Notes under the pieces: generated by a model
Database searches by the model: none
The model's input: only the letters and a program-made list of their open reading frames with translations
What the model was told of the DNA's origin: nothing
Assembly (NCBI RefSeq): GCF_010093595.1
Contig: NW_022985459.1
Coordinates: 248,001 to 312,000 of the forward strand
Reading direction: 5' to 3'
Length of the DNA: 64,000 nucleotides
Source of the DNA: Mytilinidion resinicola
Taxonomy: Eukaryota > Ascomycota > Dothideomycetes > Mytilinidiales > Mytilinidiaceae
Made by a program: the position numbers and the translations under genes
Shown here: positions 1 through 10,305 of the stretch, one piece after another
Layout of the letters: the number at the start of each line of letters is the position of its first letter
How positions within the stretch are numbered: the first letter of the stretch is position 1

Positions 1-7
1 AGGCGCG

Positions 8-620
8 ATGCTTCGTTGGATCTTAAGACAAGCATCCTATGGACGCTACAGTCTCGCCTGGACGGAATCGGGTACTCACTTCGTCGCCGGGTCGGACAGA
101 ATGACCGCTATCTTCAACGCGAACCGTTACGGCGAGCCCGTACAGCGTCACTGGACTAAGAACATGACCGTGGAGGGCGTCGGCATCAAGGATATTTTGT
201 CTTGTTTGAGCACTAACGCCGGCGGAGCCCTCACTTTCGGTATTTTCAATCGCGGAGTAGGCCTGTACAGCAACGAAGGGAAGGGTCTCCCCATCACCTT
301 CTTCCCGGTTTCTGGCAATCATGTCGACAAGAGCGATGGAGGGGGTGTCACTAATGTTGAATGCTCTCCATGTTCTACCTACACGCAACCCGGCCACGAA
401 CAATTAAGCCTAAGACCCAAGGCCGTCCCTCACAGAGATACAAGACAGCTGCTCGAGTTCAACGCTAACCCTCCCAACTCTATCCTGCATCGTCAACTCA
501 CTCGGTACTCCCTCTTCCCTTACCAAAAAGACCACAACAGCCTGTCCGCCGCCGCCAGCCCGCGCGTAGGCTCTGCCCTGGTAGCCTGTTCCCCAACCCG
601 CAAGGTCAGAGTGCTGTAGC
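8..620 (+). pseudogene. Decayed WD40 fragment, TCAB1/Swt21-like
   Basis: The plus-strand frame opening near position 8 reads like an internal part of the WD40 protein related to human TCAB1/WDR79 and yeast Swt21, which act with Cajal-body, telomerase or spliceosomal RNAs. Recognisable blocks in order are GTHFVAGSD, IFNANRYGEPV, GVGIKDILSCLS, IFNRGVGLY and GGGVTNVE-SPC. These correspond to consecutive blades with the usual G-THF-AGSD, GVG-KGI-S and GT-VTQV-WSPC signatures. The next block (DTRQLLEF, about 437-462) is joined in a disturbed frame. No promoter, start codon in good context or C-terminal blades are present, and the family is several hundred residues, so this is a broken internal fragment of about 130 recognisable residues. 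The assignment is by recalled family pattern only; another WD40 protein is possible. Confidence 0.5.
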
Positions 621-2099
621 TGACTGCGAGGACGCGGGACACTTCGCAATTAGTGGGGTCTGCTCTTCTCCAGCGTCAATAGCACCTCCGTTATCCGCAC
701 TCGCCCCCATTAAGCGCCGTTCTCCCAGTCTGCCAGCTTCTTCACCCTTTCTGTTCTCGGCGTTACCTCTTCCCGCTGTTCAAGCTCCTCGCCGTTCTCT
801 TAGCGACTGTGGGCCGCCCTTTGCCCTTAATAGATTCCGTCCCTCGACCACCTCACCAGATCGTTGTCTCGACATTGTTTGCAGTATATCTGGCCCCTTA
901 TGTTTCTTTCTCGTAAAGATGTAACGCGTCAAGAAGGACGATGGTGATGAGATTTGGGCAATCGGGATCATTCTCGTTGCTCTTTTGCATTTGCTTTCCA
1001 TACTTTTGATGGATGCCCTATTTGGCATTTATTTTCTGTATGATTCTCTAAGTTCAGAATTTGGGGATTCCTTTCCGGTTGACCAAGGTTCGATTTGTAC
1101 GAGTAGCTCTCTTGTCGGTGAAACGTTCATGTACTCTAGTATCGCCTTTGGGAAGGTTCGGTGGGTATCAGCTCCGGAATAGATGCTTTGCCATGACTGA
1201 GCTTTAGGATGAGCTTTTTAAGGATTTCTCGCGGCATGTCAGGTAACCTAGCAATAATGTATGAGGTTCCCAAGTTTTTAACGGATGCGAAAGAGGGAGC
1301 TCTGAATGTGAAGACTACGAATAGGGAATCTGTTGAATTGAATACCCAATCAGATTTAGTCCAGGTGCAGAACCCATATATACCATCAGAGCAATCTTGC
1401 ACGTGACTGAAAGACTCCGAAAGTTAAACGCATCCAAGAACGCGAGATTAAAAATTTCCAACAGACTCCGGACTTATAGTTCGATCGGCCACACCTTATC
1501 ACGATGCCATAGAAAATGACGCCGCTGAGCAGCGCATGGAAAACGAAGATGAGGATCTCTTCGCCCGTATACGGTGAGCTCTACTACTTATCAAGATTGT
1601 TTCCTATGCTGACAATTGCATCACCCCTCAAAGGACAAGGCGATCTGCAGGCACAGCCATGACTGCCATCTGCAATTTTGTCATCTCCGCCTGCCTCAGC
1701 TGGCCACCGTGTGGACCTCAGTACCAGACAATCCATGCGTCTTTCCGAAACTACACCTAAAGGCATACCTTCTTTTGCACGCTGCGGGTCATGGCATCAA
1801 ACTAGGACGCGTTGCCACTGGAGGCAGCGGCAAGGAGACCTCGAAGTGAGAGCCTGATTGAGGGATTTCATCGCGGGCTAGAAGGAGAACAACAAACTAC
1901 CTTGCGGAAACAACGCCAGATGCGGTGTCACGGGAAGCAGCGAGACGGCATCACACGTGGAGATCTGGAAGGAGGAAGTCTGCCAGGTGCCATACATATC
2001 CGTCAACGTCGCTGGACTCAACCTCCTGCAATGTCAGACTATATGCGATCCAAGGCCCCGAACGCCAAGAAACCTGGCATGGCCGTCAGCTCAGGATAA
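621..2099. other. No supported gene
   Basis: Only short overlapping open frames occur on both strands. I see no recognisable domain, no intron set, no RNA gene and no clear repeat. Confidence 0.5.
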
Positions 2100-2370
2100 A
2101 CACCTTCTAGAGGAAAGATTGGTGGACAAGGCAAGAAGCAGATCTTGACCACCTTCGGGCAGGATGAGGAGATGGGTAATCAACGGCAGCTCTCTAGCCA
2201 CCGCCCTCACACTTAATATCGGTCTCCACCGCCGCTGGCCGGGAATCGGCAGGAATTTCGTCGCATCTGGAGAGGAAAAGTTTGGAATCGAGATGCAAGA
2301 ATCTGTTGCGGGCGGAGCTAGCAGCTTCCACGCTGTGTTTTCCTGCCGTCTTGTGAACAATCTGGTATAA
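2100..2370 (+). pseudogene. Possible fungal transcription-factor middle-domain fragment
   Basis: The frame 2164-2370 contains NGSSLATALTLNIGLHRRWPG. Its shape resembles the helix G-A-R-A--LGLHR found in the fungal-specific transcription-factor (Zn2Cys6 regulator) middle homology domain. The similarity is short, no zinc cluster is present and no flanking helices can be read in a single frame. Treat it as a hint, not an identification. Confidence 0.18.
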
Positions 2371-3049
2371 AATCGATAAGTTGGGAAACCAAGAACCATG
2401 CCCATCAAGCTGTCCACAGACTCACTCTCTACAAGTCTCGACCTGAGCCGACATCTGTGCCCCAGCTACCGCCGAGAGAATCATTAAAGTGGTGAAATCA
2501 TTCGACCGCTTCACAATATCGTTCTTCGGTTCGGCGCGGGCAAGCCTGGAGATCGAATCGACATTCGGTTTTCCATGTTAGGCTTCTGTGGTGCTCGTCC
2601 AGACCAGTTCCACCATTCTAGGCCAGCTGAACTAAACATACGTGCTGGTGGGAGGTATCAATACAACTCTCCTGGACACGTGACTTGCGAGGCTACCGAT
2701 TACGTGCAGGACTACTTCCATAATATATATGGGCTCTGCCCCTCGAGTCGAATCTAATTAAGGATTTACTTCAACACCTGCTTTCTCAAATGGTGCGCGG
2801 TAATCTTCACACGCTTGCATAATGCTAAGTGGTATGGGTTGCATCGGATATGGCTAAAGTAACCACGGTTCTGAGCCTTTTGGGAGTCTTTAGGATAGGT
2901 TTAAGTTGTGACGTCACGCAATGCCAAGCCTCGCTTAAAAATCCACTACTACTTCAGCAGCCCGCACCCGCGAACCCTTTCTCTTTTTTCATACCGGTGG
3001 TATCGAGTGAGCCGGCACCCAATTTTTGGAATTACCTGTTCTTCGGGAC
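2371..3049. other. No supported gene
   Basis: Nothing beyond short random-looking frames. The plus-strand frame 2829-3083 is not recognised. Confidence 0.5.
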
Positions 3050-3155
3050 ATCGTGTCGCTCGTATTGCACTATCTCGAGCTGATGCGCACCTTTTTCGAT
3101 CTACTCAGCTTGTCTGGGTCGTCAAAGAAGAAGAAGAGATCCCTTTGAGTTGCGA
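3050..3155 (+). repeat. Family A dispersed repeat, copy A1 (3' fragment)
   Basis: The stretch beginning GTGTCGCTCGTATTGCACT and continuing through ATCTACTCAGCTTGTCTGGG and a CAAAGAAGAAG tail matches 61488-61600 and the minus strand of the copy near 17.5 kb. Only the 3' end of the family is present here. It marks a truncated dispersed copy of an intron-containing sequence. Confidence 0.7.
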
Positions 3156-3852
3156 CTGTAACTGCTTGCTGTCAGGTTACGGCTAGAGCGCTACCAATTT
3201 GCGACCGGACGACGGTGCTATCCTGCAAGTTGCAAGTTGGCTAGTGCAACTGCAGAATATCCACTGTCCTCACCAACGGCCCTCACGGACGATTTCCAAA
3301 CAACCCCTTCATTCTATCAACGTCGAACCATCAATCACAATGACCAACAACCTCAACCAGCCGCTCGACGACAGAATGAAGACCCGCCGTGACAACCGCC
3401 CAAGTCGCGAAGACCACCATCGCATGCTCCAAATCCTCCTCTCGCGCGTCGCAGAATCCAACGTCGTCGACTCAGTCTACGAAAGGACCACACTCTCCAA
3501 GCTCACCACCGAGACCCTTTTAGATCAAGCGCATGCACCAGAACTACGGCAGCCAATGCTACTACACCTGCCTGCTTAGCGACATCCGTGCGGTAAACCT
3601 GCTGCTAGACGCCGGCGCCGACGTGACGAGGCTTTAGACGGTTTGGATTAGATCCGGAGCTGAGAAGGGCGGAGATGTCGGTCGCGCTATCTTATTCATA
3701 AAGGTGGTCACCATGGCTGTTCGAGGAGTTGATGGTTTGGCGGACGCCCGATGGTACAGGCAGCGTCAAGAAGATTACTATGGCTGCTGCAAAGCAGACC
3801 GGAAAGCATAACGCCCCAACTGGCGTTGCTATCTTTCTGGGTAACTGAGAAG

Positions 3853-4010
3853 ATGTCCAATCAGCCACTCGACGACATCCTCAAGACGCGCTGTGATGGC
3901 GAAGTCATGGACGCTGCTCCGCCTGTCGACGACGTCAAGAAGATCACTAAGACTGTTGCAAAGCAGACCGGAAAGCACAACAACTTCACTGGAGGAACTA
4001 CCTCTCGCAC
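3853..4010 (+). pseudogene. Yra1/ALYREF-like 5' unit (third)
   Basis: The unit begins ATGTCC and reads MSNQPLDDILKTR, followed by PPVDDVKKITKTVAKQTGK. It lacks the KLNQ residues before the helix and the arginine-rich patch is reduced to CDGEVMD. The DDI-LKTR helix that in ALYREF/Yra1 contacts the DEAD-box ATPase UAP56/Sub2 is preserved. The unit stops in unrelated sequence after KHNNFTGG. It cannot encode a working export factor because no RRM follows. Confidence 0.6.
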
Positions 4011-4199
4011 GTTGGCCGGCAAGCAGAGCCTACCACACGACCACTACATACCGAAGACCCGTCACGACAACCGCCCGAACCATCGTTGTTCCCATCGCTT
4101 CAGAGCCACCACTGCTACTACCCCAGTCGGCGGCGTCAAGAAAACCACCATGGCGACTGTAAAGCGGACCGGAAAACAAAACGTCCCACTGAGGTTACC

Positions 4200-4368
4200 T
4201 TGACTGAAAAGCTCGATCAGTCACTCGATGAGATCCTGAGAACCCGCCGTGGCAGCAAGGCCACCGCTGCTGCTCCACCTGCCGGCGGCGTCAAGAAGAT
4301 TACTAAGGCCGTTGCAAAGCAGACCAGAAAGCACAAAGTCCGAATTGGCGTTGCCTTCTTTCTGCTTA
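4200..4368 (+). pseudogene. Yra1/ALYREF-like 5' unit, start codon lost
   Basis: The unit reads (TTG)-TEKLDQSLDEILRTRRG, then TAAAPPAGGVKKITKAVAKQ. The expected ATG is TTG, so initiation here is lost, while the UAP56-binding helix LDQSLDEIL is the closest in the array to the family consensus. The arginine-rich stretch between helix and linker is deleted compared with the next unit. It ends in the recurrent CTTCTTTCTG leader that abuts the ATG of the next unit. Confidence 0.65.
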
Positions 4369-4535
4369 ATGGCCGACAAACTCAACCAGTCGCTCAACGG
4401 TATCCTGAAGACTCGCCGCGACAACCGCCCGAACCGTCGTCGTCGCCATCGCGGTAAAGCAACCGCTGCTCCTCCACTTGCCGGCGGCGTCAAGAAGATT
4501 ACTAAGGCTGCCACGAAGCCTACCGGAAAGCCCAT
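4369..4535 (+). pseudogene. Yra1/ALYREF-like 5' unit (MADKLNQSL)
   Basis: The unit begins ATGGCCGACAAAC and reads MADKLNQSLNGILKTRR, then an arginine-rich run (DNRPNRRRRHRGK), then PLAGGVKKITKAATK. Vertebrate Aly/REF also begins MADK with a SLDDII helix, which is the main basis for the family call. The critical DD of the helix is NG here. It fuses directly, without its own leader, to the next unit at LPLDDILKTRR. Confidence 0.7.
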
Positions 4536-4690
4536 TTTGCCACTCGACGACATCCTAAAGACCCGCCGTTGCGACAAGGCTACCGCTGCTGCTCCGCCCT
4601 CCGTCGACGGCGTCAGAAAGATCACCAAGGCTGCCGTAAAGCAGACCGGAAAACACAACGTCCCAACTGGCATTATCCTCATTCTGTATA

Positions 4691-4891
4691 ATGGCCGACA
4701 AGCTCAACCAGTCGCTCGACGACATCGTGAAGACCCCCTGTTGCACCCGCCGTGGCAACCGCACGAACGAACGTCGTCGCCATCGCCGTGAACTTACCGC
4801 TGCTGCTCTGTCCGTCGTCGGCGGCGTCAAGAAGATTACTTTGGCTGTCGCGAAGAAGGCCGGAAAGCAAACTTCCTTCCTGGAGTTGTGA
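4691..4891 (+). pseudogene. Yra1/ALYREF-like 5' unit, longest open copy
   Basis: The unit begins ATGGCCGACAAGC and reads MADKLNQSLDDIVKT, followed by a short insertion (PCCT), RRGNRTNERRRHRR and VVGGVKKITLAVAKKAGK before a stop at 4889-4891. It is the best preserved UAP56-binding helix of the array. At 66 residues it ends where the linker to the RRM should begin. It could encode a micro-peptide able to bind UAP56/Sub2, but nothing in the sequence shows expression. Confidence 0.7.
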
Positions 4892-5265
4892 TCATTGTTT
4901 CTGAATAGCGGTCGAAAACTTCAATCTGTCACTCGACGACACCCTGAAAACTCGCCGCGACAATCGCCCGAACCGTTGTCGTGACCATCACGGTAGAGCC
5001 ATCGCCGTTGCTAACTCCCATGGAGGACCGAAAGGACATCTACCCGCGAATTGAGCTGGTGGGAACACTTCCAGCTGGGCATGGGAAGCCAATCCGAAGC
5101 TCAGGCGATGGCATGATCTATACTGGCGGTCTGAAGTTTGCCTAGGCGCCTGGGGGGGATCCACGGGACGGTACTAAGGGCTAAAGGCCCGCCGTGGGCG
5201 GCATCAAGAAGATTACCATGGCTGCCGCAAAGCAGGCCGGAAAGCATAACGTCCCAGCTGAGTTT

Positions 5266-6597
5266 GCTTCTGCTTTCCCTATTTCGTTGCGGCGTTGCGT
5301 AGCACCAAAAGCGCAAGTGCAAAAGCCTCCTCCGCCTCTGCTTACAACCATCCGGAAAACTCCCACAACAATGATCTAAGCGGCGACGCCGAAATGGCAG
5401 ACTAAGACAGTGTTGCGTTCGGGTACATCGTCCACAACAGAGACGGATACGCCGAGTACTGGACGACGCGCTGCGGAAACAGGAAAGTTAGGACGACAAA
5501 TCGGGTCAGTATGCAAGGCTTGACTTTCTGCGGCATCTGGCTGGCTTTCCCGAAATTGTCGGCTCAAGCACAACATGCGGTGGTCAAGAAACAGTTGCCT
5601 GTATTCTCAGCGAATGGGGCGATTCTTGCGCGGGATAGGAAGCAGGAGAAGTTGAATGAAGGATCTTCAGGCGTGACTGGCAAGATTGGGCGCCATCTTG
5701 CCAATACGTTCTGCTATTCCATGGCAGGCAATAACAACTACCGTCTTTATCAGCATGCGGACGGGCAGAAGAGGTCTGGTGGCACGAACTAAGATGCTCA
5801 TAAACATATGCCGGCTCTCGCTCCTGCTCAGGCCGAGGACGGGCATGTTGAGTTCAACGAGGAGCAGGAGGATGCCAGGAAGGTTTTTGAGCCTCCACAC
5901 GACTAAAGGGGTGGCTGTGCAGAGGATTTGGAGGGGTTCCAAGGTTGTGATGGGAGACAGTGGCTTCCTCCAATAAATCTCAACAATCTGGAGATGACGT
6001 GAGGGATGCGAGAGTGTTTACTTGGCTGCGGCACTGCTAGAAGTGGTGGGGAGCAGTGGGCAAGCCTTTAAAAGGGTGATGGGTTTGTTCGCAGGAAATT
6101 TCATGAATTGTGGTACCCGAACGATGGAATGAAGATATCATGATTAGACTCAAATTGAACGGAAACTTTCACTGAGTGAGAAGGTGGACACCGGACGGTC
6201 GTGAATTGATTATCAAACCTAGGAAAAAAGTTCACAGCCCTTTCTGCGGATAGATGACTAGTTTTGTGCCACTGACTTCGTTGTCTATACTGAATATTAT
6301 CTCACTTTTAATTTACTATCTACGTGAGCTGCATGTTTACTATTCTTCTACTAGCAGATAGGAAAACCATACTGTTCTTCTAGCATCACCCCCTCTAGTA
6401 TCTGTAACCTATCTCCCTAAGCCTATTGTTGCGAGAATATTCTCTATATTACTACTCTTCTAAGCTCTAATAATATTCATAGGTGTATTTGGGTGCAGAG
6501 GGTGGAAGATGATTGAAAACTTGGAGGTTATACTTGGAAGACATGGCAAAAGGTTGGCTTAAGGAGTAGTTTCAATAGTGAAATGGCATAAGTCTGG
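5266..6597. other. No recognised gene; AT-richer stretch 6.2-6.5 kb
   Basis: A frame around 5388-5520 reads coherently (DSVAFGYIVHNRDGYAEYW) and then dissolves. From about 6230 to 6500 the sequence becomes AT-richer than its neighbours. No RNA gene or element ends are visible. Confidence 0.4.
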
Positions 6598-6598
6598 T

Positions 6599-7338
6599 TT
6601 AATTCACTCCGCTTCCTGCTCTTATGCTAGCGGATGGGAAATAAAAAACTGTCCTTCCGGGTCTCATCTCCCAACCCAGCAAGGAGTCAATCCATCCGTT
6701 TGTGCCGAAACCTCGAAGACCCCCTCTCATCCACATCAACCCACCCACCGCGCCTGACTTGGTTGAGCCCATGGTATCAGAGGACCCCCTCCAGTTCCGA
6801 TTCTTCCACCACCTCAGTCTTCTTTTCTGTTGCTGGGGCTTCTTCTCCTTCGGCGGCTTGGGCTCCTTCTTAGGTTCCGGCTCTTGCTTCTGGACCGACT
6901 CTTCGACCGGCTCCGAGATCAATAGAGAGACCTTTAACTTGCTCATCGCCGCCTAACTTAGCTTAAAGAAAACCTCTCCTCCTTTAGCAGCTTGGGCGCC
7001 TTCTTGGGTTTCGGCTCCCGCTTCTGAGCCGACTCTTCGACCGGCTCCGAGACCAATGGACAGGTCTTTGACCTGTTCTTCGGAGTGCACCATAACTTGA
7101 AGAAATCTTTTCCATGGCTAAAGTCGTTAATGCGGATCTTGAGCGGGCTCGGCAGGATACTCTCGCAGCGAGCACCATAGCCTACTCCTGCCGATGAGTA
7201 GCTAGATGACATCCCGGATTTGCCGTAAGTGGTGTAAGCAAACTCCGTCGATGGATCCACAAGAAAGGGATGGAAATACGAACTAGGATCCGAAATCTCG
7301 TCGTATCCATTGACAAAAACCCCTGGGTGCAGCCCCAT
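6599..7338 (-). pseudogene. E/K/P-rich hypothetical segment, duplicated
   Basis: Two minus-strand frames (6958-7338 and 6599-6946) contain the same element: SEPVEES-QK-EPEPKK followed by P-KPPKE. The upstream frame reads SEPVEESAQKREPKPKKAPK and the downstream frame SEPVEESVQKQEPEPKKEPK, so the segment was duplicated in tandem. The first frame opens MGLHPGVFVNGYDEISD and looks moderately protein-like. No family is recognised. Low-complexity charged sequence makes function unreadable. Confidence 0.3.
6841..7085. repeat. Direct duplication of about 110-120 bp
   Basis: 6841-6959 and 6966-7085 share CGGCTTGGGC-CCTTCTT, GACTCTTCGACCGGCTCCGA and CTTTGACCTG-like segments in the same order and orientation, with scattered substitutions. 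Confidence 0.7.
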
Positions 7339-7499
7339 CGCAGCTACTACTCGCGAAGATGTCCAGCGCTTTCAATTCCACCGCAATTCCCGGAATCAAG
7401 AATACGGCGTAGAGAAGATCTGGGACTGTGTCTACGTCGATCCCATTAATAGGGAGCAAGGTATCTTCCCGGATAGGGACTTGCGGACATCAGGCGCGC

Positions 7500-7690
7500 A
7501 AGACGCTTAAGACACGTAGATTGTGCCAGGCCACTGCCGCGCCTTCCAGGCTCGCGCGGAAGTTGTAGGAATCGGCCTATGGTTGTCTTTGCTCTGTCGT
7601 CTCCCTGCACTTCATCTCCAGCGACGTAGGCCAAGGTGCCAGCTCCTTCGGCCCAGCCCATCTTCGTGCTGGCCTACGCGAGCGCGATGT
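7500..7690 (-). pseudogene. Family D uncharacterised protein fragment 1
   Basis: The minus strand reads GDDRAKTTIGRFLQLPREPG. I believe this is a segment of an expanded, uncharacterised fungal protein family with E-W-x-GDDRAKT-x-GRFLPLPRE-like signatures, but I cannot name it. The same DNA (TTGTCTTTGCTCTGTCGTCTCC) recurs near 7.8, 8.2 and, more diverged, 42.7 kb. This copy lacks both ends. Confidence 0.5.
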
Positions 7691-7769
7691 ACGATTGAGG
7701 TTGTATAAATTGAGGTTATAATGCAGATGTAGGTGAGGTGTATGTTAAAAGGTGGGGGGGTTAGGCAGC

Positions 7770-7975
7770 AAGGCCTGCTGAGGTTGTAAAGCGGCCCACA
7801 GTTGTCTTTGCTCTGTTATCTCCGTCCTCCCACTTGATCTCTAGCAGCGTTGGCTAAGGTGCTAGCTCCTTCTTAAGTTGCTACTTTAGACACCAGATAG
7901 TCTTCTTACAGAGAACTAAGCTGTGAGTCCTTCTCTTTTAAGCAGCTTGGAATTGGTTGTTGTCCGCCCTTGCTT
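7770..7975 (-). pseudogene. Family D uncharacterised protein fragment 2
   Basis: This minus-strand stretch aligns in order with the copy at 42.7 kb: CCxIPSxLKEKD, then VSKVAT, then the GDDR-QSKDN region in shifted frames. It extends further toward the N-terminal side than fragment 1. Stops and frameshifts break it throughout. Confidence 0.5.
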
Positions 7976-8025
7976 AGGAACTCCCTTTTATTGCGGCGGC
8001 GCCTTCGAGCTACTTTGTGTTTCGT

Positions 8026-8150
8026 AACTTCGGGAAAAGGATTGGCTCTAAGGATTGGGCACGTTGGGTCTTGGATCGAAACCCCCGGCGCGGGTTCGCA
8101 CTGGCTTCACGGCCGGCGCCTTCTGGCACGGGGTAGTGGACGTCTCGCAC
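8026..8150 (+). rRNA. 28S rRNA fragment (partial, decayed)
   Basis: The sequence around 8026-8078 contains AACTTCGGGAAAAGGATTGG and CTCTAAGGATTGGGCACGTT. Apart from single substitutions this is the well-known fungal LSU segment GGGATAAGGATTGGCTCTAAGG just before a variable expansion segment. The following G/C-rich part to about 8150 could be that expansion segment, after which the sequence switches into a family D fragment. It is far too short to be functional and is best read as an ectopic rDNA scrap. Confidence 0.6.
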
Positions 8151-8275
8151 TCCCAGGCTCGCGCGGAAGGGGTAGGAATCTGCCCAGAGTTGTCTTTGCT
8201 CTGTCGTCTCCCTCCTGTTTCATTTTCGGTGGTGTAGGCCAAGGTCCTAGCTGTGCCCGTTCACCTGCCTCTGGC
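8150..8275 (-). pseudogene. Family D uncharacterised protein fragment 3
   Basis: The plus strand shares GGCTCGCGCGGAAG, GTTGTCTTTGCTCTGTCGTC and GTAGGCCAAGGT with fragment 1. On the minus strand GGRRQSKDN is the GDDRAKTN region in another frame. It directly abuts the rRNA-like fragment. Confidence 0.5.
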
Positions 8276-10305
8276 CGGGGGGTTCACCTTTCACCTAGTG
8301 AAGGCTAGGTGAAGAGCTATTATGTGTAGGATCTCGAACGCTGTGTCCAGTGGGCGCGTCATGTTCTTGTAAAGATGGTTCGCCACCTGGTACGCCATTC
8401 TCTCGAAAAAAAAAAATTGTGGATCTTATTGTGAATGATGTTATTCGTAACAATGGAGAAAGCAGTGCCGGGGACGGGGAATACCTTAATGTCGTCGAAG
8501 GTGGCTCCGCATTTGAAGGCTCTGCCATTGTCCTCAGCGGATTCGGTAGGCGCGGTGGAGGCGTCCGAGGCGGTGTCGCGCATGGCTGGATCGGCTGTTT
8601 CTGGATAAGCGTGGTCTGGAAGATCTATGCACGGGGGAGTCGTTACAAATTAAAACATCTGAAGTCTAGAAGGAGGCTCGGGGTGGCGGGCGCGTTTTGA
8701 GCGTAGCTTTCGTGGTGTTGAGGTTGGTGTTTGGAGCGGTGCGTCTAGTGTCTGGAGCTACCTCAGCGGCTGAGGGGACGGGTACCTTCTCTTGCAAGGC
8801 GGAGTCGCGGTGTTAGAAGTGTTTTCGGCGCGTTCTTGAAGTTTGGGTGAGGAAAGAAGGCGGACAATCGCGGGTGGAGCGTGTTTTACTTGACAACCAG
8901 ACTATGGCCCAGCGTTTGGTGTACCTGTCACTTATACTTTAGTTGTGTCCCCCCGAGTCTCAGAACTGCAAGTCCGAGCCAATAGGCAAGTTGAAGGTTG
9001 TGGCATGTGCGACAGTGGGAGGAGACGTTTAGAACGGCCACTGCTGTATAACCCTCAAACTACGGGCGGTGGTTCCTTAAGATTGGCGTTAGGTTGCGCA
9101 TTTCCATGGAGATCCTAGTTAGGCCCTCTATTAGGTTCTAGGGTGGGATTATCCGCACTGTGAAGGTACTTGAAAGAACGATTTATATTAGCTTCTTGTG
9201 GAATAGATAGAAATCCCCAGTCCGCGTTGCTCTAAACAATATGCTGTTCTAAGTAGCGTGTAGAGGTAACCTAAAAGATCCCTAGGCATCGTTCCGTGTG
9301 GTTTGTAAAGCGTGTGGAGTAGAATTTGTTGGGATTAAGCTCCCTTGCATCCACCTTCGTGCCCAGCCTTCGACCTCCAGCTCCTCCTGCCTCCCTACAT
9401 CCATCCCGACCAGCGACGCGGCCTGTGAACTCTATCTACAATCCAGAAAAGGATCATATTTGACCTATTCGACATCGAGAAAGCGAACACTTAAAGAAGA
9501 ACCGAGGCGGGGTGATGTGATCCTTCTTGATGATGTATAAGACGGTGATGCACAAGACGATGATGTACAAGACGATGAAGGGATGAAGGAGTGTAGGATG
9601 TGTGGGAAGATGAGAAAAGTCCAAGGTCCAAAGGTCAAAGAGTGTCTGGTTCAAGACCAAGTGCGAAGCGCTGGTGTTTGAACGCTGGCAGCAACCAACT
9701 GGTAAGACACCGAAGGAGTGACTGGGTCATTGTCCCGGATAGGCTGCTTGCCTCGGACACGCTCAGTGAGAGGGGAATGCTCCGTGGGTCCAGTGCCTGA
9801 AGAGTCCTGCAGAGAAGTCTCGACTCGGGGGGATGGAACTGGAAGTTTGGGTCGAGCCTCCCCCGATGGTCGATGCAGTTGTCGAGGGGCTCTGCAAGTC
9901 GGCCGGAAGTCCCCAGAAGACATCTCGCTGAATATTACGCTGCCTCTTGGTAGCACGGAAGATCCCTGTACATCGCGGGCTCTTATTTGTTGCTATACAA
10001 TAAAGACCTGGGAATGTAGGGGATGTTGTCGTAGCCGTGGTCTAGTTGCTCCAGCCTCAACATGGTTATGCAGAAGCCGCTTGAGATCTATCATGACAAC
10101 GGGAAAAACTTCTCCCCGGGCATTTCAAATGAAACATTCAAAAAACGTTGTTAAGAACCGTGCGTATAGCGTCGCTTGAGCTTCGGAGAGACTTCCCATG
10201 GCCCCCTGGAACCGTACCCGTGAGTTCAATTCGGGGACTATGTCTTTCCGGTCTTCCATGGGAACGGCCATGCCTTCCTCGGTCTGCGCACTCTCGTAGT
10301 TATCT
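8276..10305. other. No recognised gene; short 15-bp minisatellite
   Basis: Only short frames. At about 9525-9580 a 15 bp unit resembling GATGATGTACAAGAC occurs about four times with variation. A poly-A run lies at about 8406. Confidence 0.4.

Larger units (their letters stand above)
3340..5265 (+). repeat. Tandem array of Yra1/ALYREF 5'-end copies
   Basis: About ten partial units follow one another, each derived from the start of a Yra1/ALYREF-type mRNA export adaptor. Each unit has the amino-terminal UAP56-binding motif (L-xQSLDDIL-KTRR), then a short basic stretch (DNRPNRRRRHRGK), then A-P-GGVKKITKA-AKQTGKHN. Units are joined by a leader-like segment ending CTTCTTTCTG-TTA just before the next ATG. 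Motif starts lie near 3350, 3855, 4207, 4374, 4538, 4695 and 4912, with separate tail pieces near 3752, 4040 and 5187. Spacing in the tighter part is about 160-170 bp. None of the units runs on into the RNA-recognition motif that follows in a complete protein, so the array multiplies only the 5' end. Unit 1 is preceded by a credible leader ending TCAATCACA-ATG. Confidence 0.75.
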
